This document shows, in pieces, positions 10,278 to 18,232 of a stretch of 64,000 nt of DNA (position 1 is the first letter of the stretch; every line of letters starts with the position of its first letter). The stretch lies in contig QEVL01000007.1 of assembly GCA_003577305.1 (NCBI GenBank), forward strand, positions 186,001-250,000, written 5' to 3'. The position numbers were made by a program, and so were the translations under genes. This DNA comes from Burkholderiales bacterium. GTDB lineage: Bacteria; Pseudomonadota; Gammaproteobacteria; Burkholderiales; Burkholderiaceae_E. The notes beneath the pieces are model-generated. The model saw nothing but the letters and a program-made list of their open reading frames with translations, was not told the DNA's origin and searched no databases.

Positions 10278-11108
10278 GGCCGCGTCGACGTTCGCGGGCC
10301 ACCAGCCGGGCACCCCGAGCAAGGGCAGCGGACACAGGTTCGCCACGCACAGCGTATCCGCGCGCAGTTGCGCCGCGACCGTCGCGTCGAGCGCGTCGCG
10401 TTGCCGACCTGCGGGAACCCCGAACGGCACCGCGACGATCCACGCGTGTGCGCACGCAGCCTTGTAGGGCGCGAGCAGTTTTTCGTGCAGACCGTGCCCC
10501 AGCACCTGCACGGTCACGCTGGCCGCAAAGCGTTCGCGTGCGTCGAGGAAGAGCGACTGCCAGTCGCGGTTGCGCAGGTTCGCCGCCAACGCCGGATCGC
10601 TGCAGGCGAAGAGCGCACCGTTTTCGTCGAGCAGCGTCGCGGCGTCTCGCAGCGGGCCGCGCCGGGCCGGCATCACTCCCGAGGCGCCGGGGCCGTCGGT
10701 CGCACCGCCGCCCGCCGCAGGCCCGCCGGTGCAAGCGGTAATCGTCGCGAGCGCCTCGCGGTGCAGCCGGTTCAGCCGCGCCTTGATGCGCGGAAAGGCG
10801 AGCCAGGCCAGTGCGTTGAACCAGTCGTGCAGCATGCCCGGCCCGTGCGTGCGCGTGGGCACGGCCCCCGATGCGCCGATCGAGCCTTCGTAGGCGGCTG
10901 CCGAAGTCGGCCAGGCCTCGACGAAACGCAGCGGCAGGCCGTCCTCGGTACGCACGCCGCGCGCCGCGGCGAAGCGGTTCAACAGGCTGAGGTCGAGACG
11001 GCCGCTCGTGCGCGGGTCGCTGTGCGCGATCCACGGACGCAGCGGCGCGAACCACGCGGCACCGAGATCGCCCCTGCAATCGGCATCCGGCGACGCGACT
11101 TCCTGCAT
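10074..11108 (-). CDS. DUF3025 family protein, 3' end running into rnpB
   Basis: Protein of unknown function; the family is common in beta- and gammaproteobacteria. I recognise it by the blocks HGPGMLHDWFNALAWLAFPR, VFGHG-like VQVLGHGLHEKLLAPYK and the C-terminal LCPLPLLGVPGWWPAN. ATG at 11106-11108 starts 2 bases after the pyrC stop, so it is coupled to pyrC. Family members normally end soon after the GVPGWWP motif. Here no stop codon appears, and the frame continues about 200 bases into the 5' half of rnpB, adding an Arg-rich tail that is simply translated RNase P RNA. Total 344 residues. Confidence 0.8.
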   Translation of the reverse strand: MQEVASPDADCRGDLGAAWFAPLRPWIAHSDPRTSGRLDLSLLNRFAAARGVRTEDGLPLRFVEAWPTSAAAYEGSIGASGAVPTRTHGPGMLHDWFNALAWLAFPRIKARLNRLHREALATITACTGGPAAGGGATDGPGASGVMPARRGPLRDAATLLDENGALFACSDPALAANLRNRDWQSLFLDARERFAASVTVQVLGHGLHEKLLAPYKAACAHAWIVAVPFGVPAGRQRDALDATVAAQLRADTLCVANLCPLPLLGVPGWWPANVDAALERVGRSPVAARRRRRRRKVRTPQGRMLANGQAQQAARPRATESGTESTPPKRCRFAGTDGKGEMVR

Positions 11109-11110
11109 AT

Positions 11111-12145
11111 TCAGCGCGCCAATCTCCACCCGATCGTCTCGCCTGCGGCCAGGGGCACGATGCGGTCGGCGCCGAAAGGCAGCGACTCCGGGATCGTCCA
11201 GCTCTCGCGCCGCAAGGCGATGCGCGCGCGGTTGCGTGGCAGCCGGTAGAAGTCCGGCCCGTTGAAGCTCGCGAATGCCTCGAGACGGTCGAGCGCACCC
11301 GCCTGCTCGAACGCGGTCGCATAGAGCTCGATCGCGTGCGGCGCGGTGTAGCAGCCGGCGCAGGCGGCGGCGTGCTCCTTCAGCCGCGCCGCGTGCGGCG
11401 CACTGTCGGTGCCGAGGAAGAAGCGCGGGTTGTCGCCGGTGGCCGCTTCGAGCAGCGCGCGACGGTGCTCCTCGCGCTTGAGCACCGGCAGGCAATACCA
11501 GTGCGGGCGCAGGCCGCCGGCGAAAATCGCGTTGCGGTTGTACAGCAGGTGGTGCGCGGTGATCGTCGCGCCGAGCGTGTCACCGGCCTGCGCGACGTAC
11601 TGCACCGCCTGGCGCGTGGTGATGTGCTCGAACACGACGCGCAGGCCGGGGAAATCACGCCGCAGCGGCTCGAGCACCGTGTCGATGAAGACCGCCTCGC
11701 GATCGAATACGTCGACTGCCGGATCGGTGACCTCGCCGTGCACCAGCAGCGGCATGCCGGCGCGCTGCATCGCCTCGAGCACCGGCCAGGTGTGCCGCAG
11801 ATCGGTGACGCCTTCCTCGGAGTGGGTGGTCGCACCCGCCGGATAGAGCTTGACCGCCACGACGCCGCTCGTCTCGCACGCGCGCCGGATCTCGTCGGCC
11901 GGCGTGCGATCGGTCAGGTACAGCGTCATCAGCGGCTCGAAATCGGTGCCGGGGGGCAGCGCACCGACGATGCGCTGCCGGTAAGCGAGCGCCTGCTCGA
12001 CGGTCGTCACCGGCGGGCGCAGGTTCGGCATCACGATCGCGCGCGCGAACTGCGCAGCGCTCGCGCCCACCACTGCGCGCAACGCCTCGCCGTCACGCAG
12101 GTGCAGGTGCCAGTCGTCGGGTCGGATGAGCGAAATCGAATCCAC
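11111..12145 (-). CDS. pyrC: Dihydroorotase PyrC
   Basis: Zinc enzyme of pyrimidine synthesis; cyclises N-carbamoyl-L-aspartate to dihydroorotate. At 344 residues it is a type II (homodimeric) dihydroorotase. Visible: the metal-binding HLHLRD at residues 13-18, VKLYPAGATT carrying the lysine that becomes carbamylated, the later metal histidines in LLVHGEV and FEHITT, and FLGTDSAPH with the catalytic Asp. Start is GTG at 12143-12145 with CGGAG just upstream. Confidence 0.97.
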   Translation of the reverse strand: MDSISLIRPDDWHLHLRDGEALRAVVGASAAQFARAIVMPNLRPPVTTVEQALAYRQRIVGALPPGTDFEPLMTLYLTDRTPADEIRRACETSGVVAVKLYPAGATTHSEEGVTDLRHTWPVLEAMQRAGMPLLVHGEVTDPAVDVFDREAVFIDTVLEPLRRDFPGLRVVFEHITTRQAVQYVAQAGDTLGATITAHHLLYNRNAIFAGGLRPHWYCLPVLKREEHRRALLEAATGDNPRFFLGTDSAPHAARLKEHAAACAGCYTAPHAIELYATAFEQAGALDRLEAFASFNGPDFYRLPRNRARIALRRESWTIPESLPFGADRIVPLAAGETIGWRLAR

Positions 12146-12174
12146 GTTCGGCTCCGGTGCTGCGACGGGCAGCT

Positions 12175-13473
12175 TCAGTCGGCGCGCGCCGGCAACAGCA
12201 GCAGCGCCCGGTAGTCATTGACGTTGGTGCGCGTGGGTCCGGTGGTCACCAGGTCGCCGAGCGCGTCGAAAAAAGTCCAGGCGTCGTTGTCGTCGAGCAG
12301 CGCGCGCGCATCGAGCCCGGCGGCTGCGGCCCGCGCCATCGTGTCGGGCGCCACGATCGCCCCGGCGTTGCTCTCGGAGCCGTCGATGCCGTCGGTGTCG
12401 GCCGCGATTGCCCAGGCGCCGGGTACGCCGTCGAGTTCGCGCGCGAGCGCGAGCAGGAACTCGCTGCAGCGCCCCCCCCGGCCCCGGCCGCGGATCGTCA
12501 CCGTGCACTCGCCGCCCGAGATCAGCGCCACCGGACGCGCGAACGGCTGGTCGTAGCGGACGATCTCGCGCGCAACGGCGGCCATGACCTGCGCAACGTC
12601 GCGCGCCTCGCCGGTCACCGTGTCGCCGAGCACCACCGGCCGGATCCCGGACTGCGCGAACAGTGCAGCGGCAGCTTCGAGGCTGCGGTGCGCGGTGGCC
12701 ACCATGCGCTCCTCGACGCGCGCGAACAGGGGGTCGCCCGGCTTCGGCGTCTCGTCGATCTCGCCGCGCGCACCGCGTTCGAGGTGCGCGCGCACGCTCG
12801 CCGGCGCGGTGACGCGCCAGCGGGCGAGCACCTCCAGCGCATCGGCGTAGGCGCTCGGATCGGGCGCGCACGGGCCGCTCGCGATCGACGACGGGTCGTC
12901 GCCGGCAACGTCCGAAATCATCAGTGCCAGCACACGCGCACGCGTGCGCTGCGCCAGCCGTCCGCCCTGGATGCGAGACAGGTGCTTGCGCACCACGTTG
13001 ATCTCCTGGATCGGCGCTCCGCTGGCGAGCAGCGCACGCGTGACCGCCTCGAGCTCCGAGATCCGCACCGACTCCACCGGCAGACTCAGCAGGCTCGAGC
13101 CGCCACCCGAGACGAGTGCGACCAGCAGGTCGTCGTCACCGAGCGCGCCGGCACGCTCGAAGATGCGCGCGGCAGCGCGTTCACCCGCCTCGTCGGGCAG
13201 CGGATGTCCGGCCTCGACCACTTCGATGCGCGCGCACGGCAGCCCGTGCGCGTAGCGCGTCACCACCAGTCCGTCGAGCGGCGCATCCGCCGGCCAGTGG
13301 CGCTCGACCGCCAGCGCCATGCTCGCGGCGGCCTTGCCGGCGCCCACGGCCAGCGTGCGGCCGAAGTGGCGGATCGACGCCGCATCGGGCAACGCCGGCG
13401 CGACGATGCGCAACGGATCGGCCGCGCCGACCGCGGCCCGGAAGCTGTCGAGGAGGAGCCGGCGCACATCCAT
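12175..13473 (-). CDS. ttuD: Glycerate 2-kinase (GckA/TtuD, MOFRL family)
   Basis: Phosphorylates D-glycerate to 2-phosphoglycerate. The 432-residue protein has the DUF4147 N-terminal domain (AVGAGKAAASMA, LVSGGGSSLL, INVVRKHLSRIQGGRLA) and the C-terminal MOFRL domain (ISGGECTVTIRGRGRGGR, AADTDGIDGSESNAGA). The neighbouring tartrate/malate dehydrogenase can generate D-glycerate from tartrate, so the two probably work in sequence. The start ATG at 13473 has an AGGAGG-type site upstream. Confidence 0.93.
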   Translation of the reverse strand: MDVRRLLLDSFRAAVGAADPLRIVAPALPDAASIRHFGRTLAVGAGKAAASMALAVERHWPADAPLDGLVVTRYAHGLPCARIEVVEAGHPLPDEAGERAAARIFERAGALGDDDLLVALVSGGGSSLLSLPVESVRISELEAVTRALLASGAPIQEINVVRKHLSRIQGGRLAQRTRARVLALMISDVAGDDPSSIASGPCAPDPSAYADALEVLARWRVTAPASVRAHLERGARGEIDETPKPGDPLFARVEERMVATAHRSLEAAAALFAQSGIRPVVLGDTVTGEARDVAQVMAAVAREIVRYDQPFARPVALISGGECTVTIRGRGRGGRCSEFLLALARELDGVPGAWAIAADTDGIDGSESNAGAIVAPDTMARAAAAGLDARALLDDNDAWTFFDALGDLVTTGPTRTNVNDYRALLLLPARAD

Positions 13474-13526
13474 GGCGCGCCGACTTTACCGCAATCGGCG
13501 GCGGCCCATCACGGGCCGGATCGCCG

Positions 13527-14600
13527 CTACGACAGCAGTTCGAGCGCTCGCGCCACCGCGTGCCCCACCTCGACCGTCGACGCGTCGCCGCCCATGTCGC
13601 GGGTGCGCGGCCCGTGCGCCGTCACCTGCTCGATCGCCGCGACGATCGCGTCGTGCGCCTGCGGATGGCCCAGGTGATCGAGCATCATCGCCCCGCACCA
13701 GATCTGCCCGATCGGATTCGCGATGCCCTGCCCCGCGATGTCCGGGGCCGAGCCGTGCACCGGCTCGAACAGCGACGGGAAGCGACGCTCCGGGTTGATG
13801 TTCGCCGACGGCGCGATGCCGATCGTGCCGGTGCAGGCGGGCCCGAGGTCGGACAGGATGTCGCCGAACAGGTTGCTCGCCACGACCACGTCGAACCACT
13901 GCGGATTACGCACGAAGTGCGCGGTCAGGATGTCGATGTGGAACTTGTCGACCTTCACGTCCGGATACTGCTCCTGCATCGCTGCGACGCGCTCGTCCCA
14001 GTACGGCATCGAGATGAAGATGCCGTTCGACTTGGTCGCCGAGGTGAGGTGGCGCGCCGGGCGCCGGCGCGCCAGCTCGAATGCGTAGCGCAGCACCCGG
14101 TCGACGCCGGTGCGCGTGAAGATCGACTCCTGCAGCACGAACTCGCGCTCGGTGCCGGCGAACATCTTTCCGCCCACCGACGAGTACTCCCCCTCGGTGT
14201 TCTCGCGGACCACGTAGAAATCGATGTCGCCGGGCTTGCGGCCTGCGAGCGGGCACGGCACGCCCGGCATCAGCCTCACCGGCCGCAGGTTCACGTACTG
14301 GTCGAACTCGCGTCGGAAAAGCAGCAGCGAGCCCCACAGCGAGACGTGGTCGGGCACGGTCGCCGGCCAGCCGACCGCGCCGTAGTAGATCGCGTCGTGG
14401 CCGCCGATGCGCTCCTTCCAGTCGTCGGGCATCATCGTGCCGTGCCGCGCGTAGTAGTCGCAACTGGCGAAGTCGAAGTGGTCGAACTGCAGCGCGATGC
14501 CGAAGCGGCGCGCCGCCGCCTCGAGCACGCGCACGCCCTCGGGCATCACTTCCTTGCCGATCCCGTCGCCGGGAATCACCGCGATCCGGTGGGCGCTCAT
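13527..14600 (-). CDS. ttuC: Tartrate dehydrogenase / D-malate dehydrogenase (decarboxylating)
   Basis: NAD-dependent beta-decarboxylating dehydrogenase of the isocitrate/isopropylmalate dehydrogenase superfamily. The first residues MSAHRIAVIPGDGIGKEV, then GAVGWPATVPDHVSLWGSLL, VVRENTEGEYSSVGG and FEPVHGSAPDIAGQGIANP are typical of the TtuC/DmlA group. I chose the ATG at 14598-14600, preceded by GGAGGA, rather than a longer reading. It converts meso-tartrate to D-glycerate, L-tartrate to oxaloglycolate or D-malate to pyruvate; which one applies here cannot be read from sequence. Pairing with glycerate kinase favours the tartrate-glycerate route. Confidence 0.9.
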   Translation of the reverse strand: MSAHRIAVIPGDGIGKEVMPEGVRVLEAAARRFGIALQFDHFDFASCDYYARHGTMMPDDWKERIGGHDAIYYGAVGWPATVPDHVSLWGSLLLFRREFDQYVNLRPVRLMPGVPCPLAGRKPGDIDFYVVRENTEGEYSSVGGKMFAGTEREFVLQESIFTRTGVDRVLRYAFELARRRPARHLTSATKSNGIFISMPYWDERVAAMQEQYPDVKVDKFHIDILTAHFVRNPQWFDVVVASNLFGDILSDLGPACTGTIGIAPSANINPERRFPSLFEPVHGSAPDIAGQGIANPIGQIWCGAMMLDHLGHPQAHDAIVAAIEQVTAHGPRTRDMGGDASTVEVGHAVARALELLS

Positions 14601-14684
14601 CGGGTCCTCCGTACGGATTGATGGGGCAGGCCCTGCGCGCATCGGGCGCGCAGCGGGCCGACATCATCGCACGGTCCGCTGCGC

Positions 14685-16107
14685 TCAACCGGCGGCGAAC
14701 AGCGCGCGAAGCCCCTTCATGTCGCCCCGCGCCAGCGTCGCGAGGGCCGCCCGCACGAACGCCGCGGCAGCGGGCGCGAACACGGCCAGCGCGGCGAGAT
14801 AGAGCGCCGCCCCCAACCCGATCGCGAGCGCCAGCGTGGCCGTGGCGGGAATCTGGTCGCCGACCCATTGGACGAAGGCGAAGACGCACGCCGCCATGAT
14901 CAATGCCGCGAGCGTCGGGCCGGTGGCCGCCGCGGCCTGCTGCGTGGCGGTCAGGCCGGTGAGGCGCCGCACGAGCCATGCGTAGGGCGCCCACATCAGG
15001 AACGCCTTGACGACTACCGCGGCGGTCACCGCCAGCAGTCCGTGTTCGATGGCCGCGGTCGTCAACGCAATGGTCATGGCCAACCCGAAAGCGGCACCGG
15101 CGAGGTGCCAGTTGGGTCGGCCCATCCCCCGCACGACGGCCACCTGCACCGTCGACATCGACGCACGCACGCCGAGAAGCATGAGCAGTTGGGCCACCGG
15201 AACCGCGTCTGCCCAGTGAACGCCGAACAGCAGCGGCACCAACGGGCTGGCGACCGCCGCCAGCCCGAGGAGCAACGGGGTGCCAACGACCGCGGCGGCG
15301 CGCAGGATCGAATCGGCGAGGCGTCCGGCGGCCTCGCGGTCGGCTTGGAGCCGGGAGATGCCCGGCATCAGCACCTGGTAGGTCGGCGCCAGCATCAGCG
15401 CGGTCGCGATCAACACTCGCGGCACTTGCCCGTCGGCGTAGTTCACCCCCCCATGCGCCCCAGGTGCTGAGGTTGAAACCCAGCAGGTCCGTCGCGTCGA
15501 CGCGACGCGAGTGCAGCCCCGGTCGCCACCGCACGAAACGGAATATCAGCGCCGCCGAGACGAACTGTCGCACGACTTCCATCGCGACCAGGCTCCAGAT
15601 CCCGGCTCCCGCATAGGCAGCTGCGATCCCCGTCACGCTGGCCATCATCCCCGCGACGGCGCCGGCCACAGCGATGGACTTGAAGCGCTGTTCACGCATC
15701 AGAAGCGCCGTCGGCACCGCGGCGGCGGCGTTCATCGGCAGCGTCGCGGCGCGCAGCGGCAGAATCGCAGCCAGTCCCGAGCCCCCGCCGAACCATCCGG
15801 CGATCGTGCCGGCTCCCGCCGCGATGAGCACCCACGCAACCAGGGACAGCGCCAATGCGCCGACGAACGTCGCATTACAGTGGCCCGCGCGCAGTTCCTG
15901 CCGTTGAGCGAGGGTATCGCTGGGTGCCGCCGACACGGCGATGTCGGCCAGCCCCACGACCACCCAGGACAGGGCGAAGACCCTGTACGCGTCGGGCCCG
16001 ACCCAGCGCGCGACGAGCGTCAGTGCCGCCAGGCTAACGATAAACTGGAAGGCCTTCCCGGCAACGCTCCAGGCCGCACCGCCGGCGAGCCGTCCCTCCG
16101 TCACCAT
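14685..16107 (-). pseudogene. Polysaccharide/lipid flippase (Wzx/MOP superfamily), interrupted by a +1 frameshift in a G7 tract
   Basis: Two overlapping frames together encode one MOP-type exporter. The first (from ATG 16107) gives GGAAWSVAGKAFQFIVSLAA and continues to FNLSTWGAWG; the second resumes at NYADGQVPRVLIATAL and ends at 14685. The frame changes at seven consecutive G (plus-strand C, 15446-15452). Removing one G restores a single 473-residue protein, the normal length for a Wzx-like flippase with 12-14 helices. So this is a true frameshift, a slippage-prone phase-variable tract, or a sequencing error. It is divergent from the peptide synthetase genes and would be the natural exporter for their lipidic product; an O-antigen or capsule role is the alternative. 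Confidence 0.75.
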
Positions 16108-16305
16108 CGCAGGGCTCCACTACGCACAGCCCCCTCTGCATCGCTCCCCCATCTCATGCCACACACACGCGTAGCCATGAATTGTCGCGCGCCACCGATC
16201 GGCGCGAGCGGGCCGATTGCCCGCCGGCGGGAATTCGGTCACCGACGATCTTGCGACACTCGTGCGATGTTGCGGTCTGAACAACACGCTTGCGAGGAAA
16301 CCGAG

Positions 16306-18231
16306 GTGCCGACGATCGTCGAGCTCCTGGGAGCGTCGTCCAGGCAGCCCGATACGCCAGCGCTGCTCGCGCCGAACCGGCGAAGCGCGACCCATGCCGA
16401 CCTGTCCGGTCAACTCCGGCGCGTCGCCTCCGCGCTCCGGAGCGCCGGCGTGCGCCATCGCGCACGGGTCGCGGTCTGCGTACCCAACGGTCCCGAAGCG
16501 GCAACCGCCACCTTGTCGGTCGCCGCTTCGGCCACCTGCGTCCCGCTGAATCCGGCCTACCAGACCGCCGAGTTCCGCTACTATCTCGAAGACGCCCGCG
16601 TCGACGCGGTGATCGTTCCCGAAGCCGAGCACGGGCTGATTCGCGACGTCACCACCGAGCTTGGCCTCACGGTGTTCGAGATGGTCGTCGATCTCGCCGC
16701 CGCCGCAGGCTGCTTCGAACTGCGGGCGGCCAGGTCGGCCATGCGCCCTGCCGGCACCGCCCAGGTTGCAGCGGCCGAGGGCTCCCCGGCGCCCGACGAC
16801 GTCGCGCTGATCCTGCACACCTCGGGTACGACCGCACGCCCGAAGATCGTTCCGCTGTCGCACGCCAACCTGACGGCTTCGGCCCGCAGCTTCGCCGCGC
16901 ACCCGGCGCTGCTGCCCGACGATCGCTGCCTGAACGTGATGCCGCTCTTCCACATCCACGGACTCGTGGGCGCACTGCTGGCGCCCCTCGCATCGGGCGG
17001 CAGCAACGTTTGCACGCCCGGCTTCGACGAGCAGGCGTTCTTCGGATGGGTGGCCGACTTCGGACCCACCTGGTACACGGCCATGCCGACAATCCACCAG
17101 GCCATTGTCGCGCACGGCGACGCGTACCGCCGGATCGCCCCGCAGCATCGCTTCAGGTTCGTGCGCTCGTCATCGTCGGCATTGCCACCCACCACACTGG
17201 CGGCACTGGAGTCGCTGCTCGAGGCGCCGGTGCTCGAGGCTTACGGGATGACCGAGACGTCACACCAGATGGCCACGAACCCCTTGCCGCCGCGTCCGCG
17301 CAAGCCTGGCTCCGTAGGCCTGCCGGCCAGCGTCGAGGTGGCGATCCTGGACGACGCGGGGCGCGAGATGCCTCAGGGCGCGATAGGCGAGATCGCGATC
17401 CGCGGCCCCAGCGTCACCGCCGGCCACGAACGCTACCCCGAGGCCAACGCGAATGCGTTCACCCGCGGATGGTTCCGCACCGGCGACCAGGTCAGGATGG
17501 ACGCGGACGACTACATCTTCATCTCGGGGCGTCTCAAGGAAATCGTCAACCGCGGCGGCGAGAAGGTATCGCCGCGCGAAGTCGACGAGGCCCTGCTCGA
17601 GCATCCAGACGTGGCACAGGCGGTCGCGTTCGCGATGCCGCAGCCCTCGCTGGGCGAAGGCCTGGCCGCCGCGGTGGTGCCGAAGCGCGGGAGCCATCCC
17701 GAAGAGGCCGGTCTGCGCGGCTTCCTGCTGTCCAGCCTGGCCGGCTTCAAGGTGCCCAGCCGGATCGTCTTCGTCGACGCGATCCCGAAGAGGCCGACCG
17801 GCAAGGTCCCGCGCACCAGCCTGCACGAGAAACTCGCACACGCGCTGGCGCCGGCATTCGTCGCGCCGCACACGCACACCGAACGCACGGTCGAGTCAGT
17901 GCTTCGCGAGGTCCTCGAAGGCGCACCGCTCGGCGTGCACGCCCACTTCTTCGCAGCGGGTGGCGACTCGCTGCGAGGAGCGCAGGTGATCGCGCGCCTC
18001 AACGAGCGACTGTCGCTCGAACTGCCGGTCACGGCGCTCTTCCAGCCTCCGACAGTGGCCGAACTGGCGCGTGCTATCGACGAAGCGCCGGAAAGCGAGC
18101 ACCGCACTCGCGGCATCGCTGGCTGCACAGATCGACGCCATGTCCAACGAGGAAGTCGAGCGCCTGCTGGCCGAATGCGAGGCCACGGGCTCGCCTCGCG
18201 CCGAGGCGGGACGCACTGGATGAGGCCCTGA
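16306..18231 (+). CDS. Acyl/aryl-AMP ligase fused to a carrier protein (probable loading unit), frameshifted C-terminal tail
   Basis: The AMP-forming domain (about residues 1-500) contains LHTSGTTARPK near 170, YGMTETSH, GWFRTGDQ and the C-terminal catalytic Lys region PTGKVPR; it resembles free acid:CoA ligases rather than amino acid adenylation domains. A carrier domain follows with the pantetheine site GGDSL (Ser about 555). The start chosen is GTG 16306 because AGGAAA lies 5-6 bases upstream; ATG 16267 is in frame but has no such site. After about 18102 the frame turns into Arg/Gly-rich nonsense, while the +1 frame reads ALAASLAAQIDAMSNEEVER and LLAECEATG to a stop at 18223, typical post-carrier helices. 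One base appears inserted here. It probably activates a fatty or aromatic acid and hands it to the C domain of the next protein. Confidence 0.82.
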   Translation: MPTIVELLGASSRQPDTPALLAPNRRSATHADLSGQLRRVASALRSAGVRHRARVAVCVPNGPEAATATLSVAASATCVPLNPAYQTAEFRYYLEDARVDAVIVPEAEHGLIRDVTTELGLTVFEMVVDLAAAAGCFELRAARSAMRPAGTAQVAAAEGSPAPDDVALILHTSGTTARPKIVPLSHANLTASARSFAAHPALLPDDRCLNVMPLFHIHGLVGALLAPLASGGSNVCTPGFDEQAFFGWVADFGPTWYTAMPTIHQAIVAHGDAYRRIAPQHRFRFVRSSSSALPPTTLAALESLLEAPVLEAYGMTETSHQMATNPLPPRPRKPGSVGLPASVEVAILDDAGREMPQGAIGEIAIRGPSVTAGHERYPEANANAFTRGWFRTGDQVRMDADDYIFISGRLKEIVNRGGEKVSPREVDEALLEHPDVAQAVAFAMPQPSLGEGLAAAVVPKRGSHPEEAGLRGFLLSSLAGFKVPSRIVFVDAIPKRPTGKVPRTSLHEKLAHALAPAFVAPHTHTERTVESVLREVLEGAPLGVHAHFFAAGGDSLRGAQVIARLNERLSLELPVTALFQPPTVAELARAIDEAPESEHRTRGIAGCTDRRHVQRGSRAPAGRMRGHGLASRRGGTHWMRP

Positions 18232-18232
18232 A

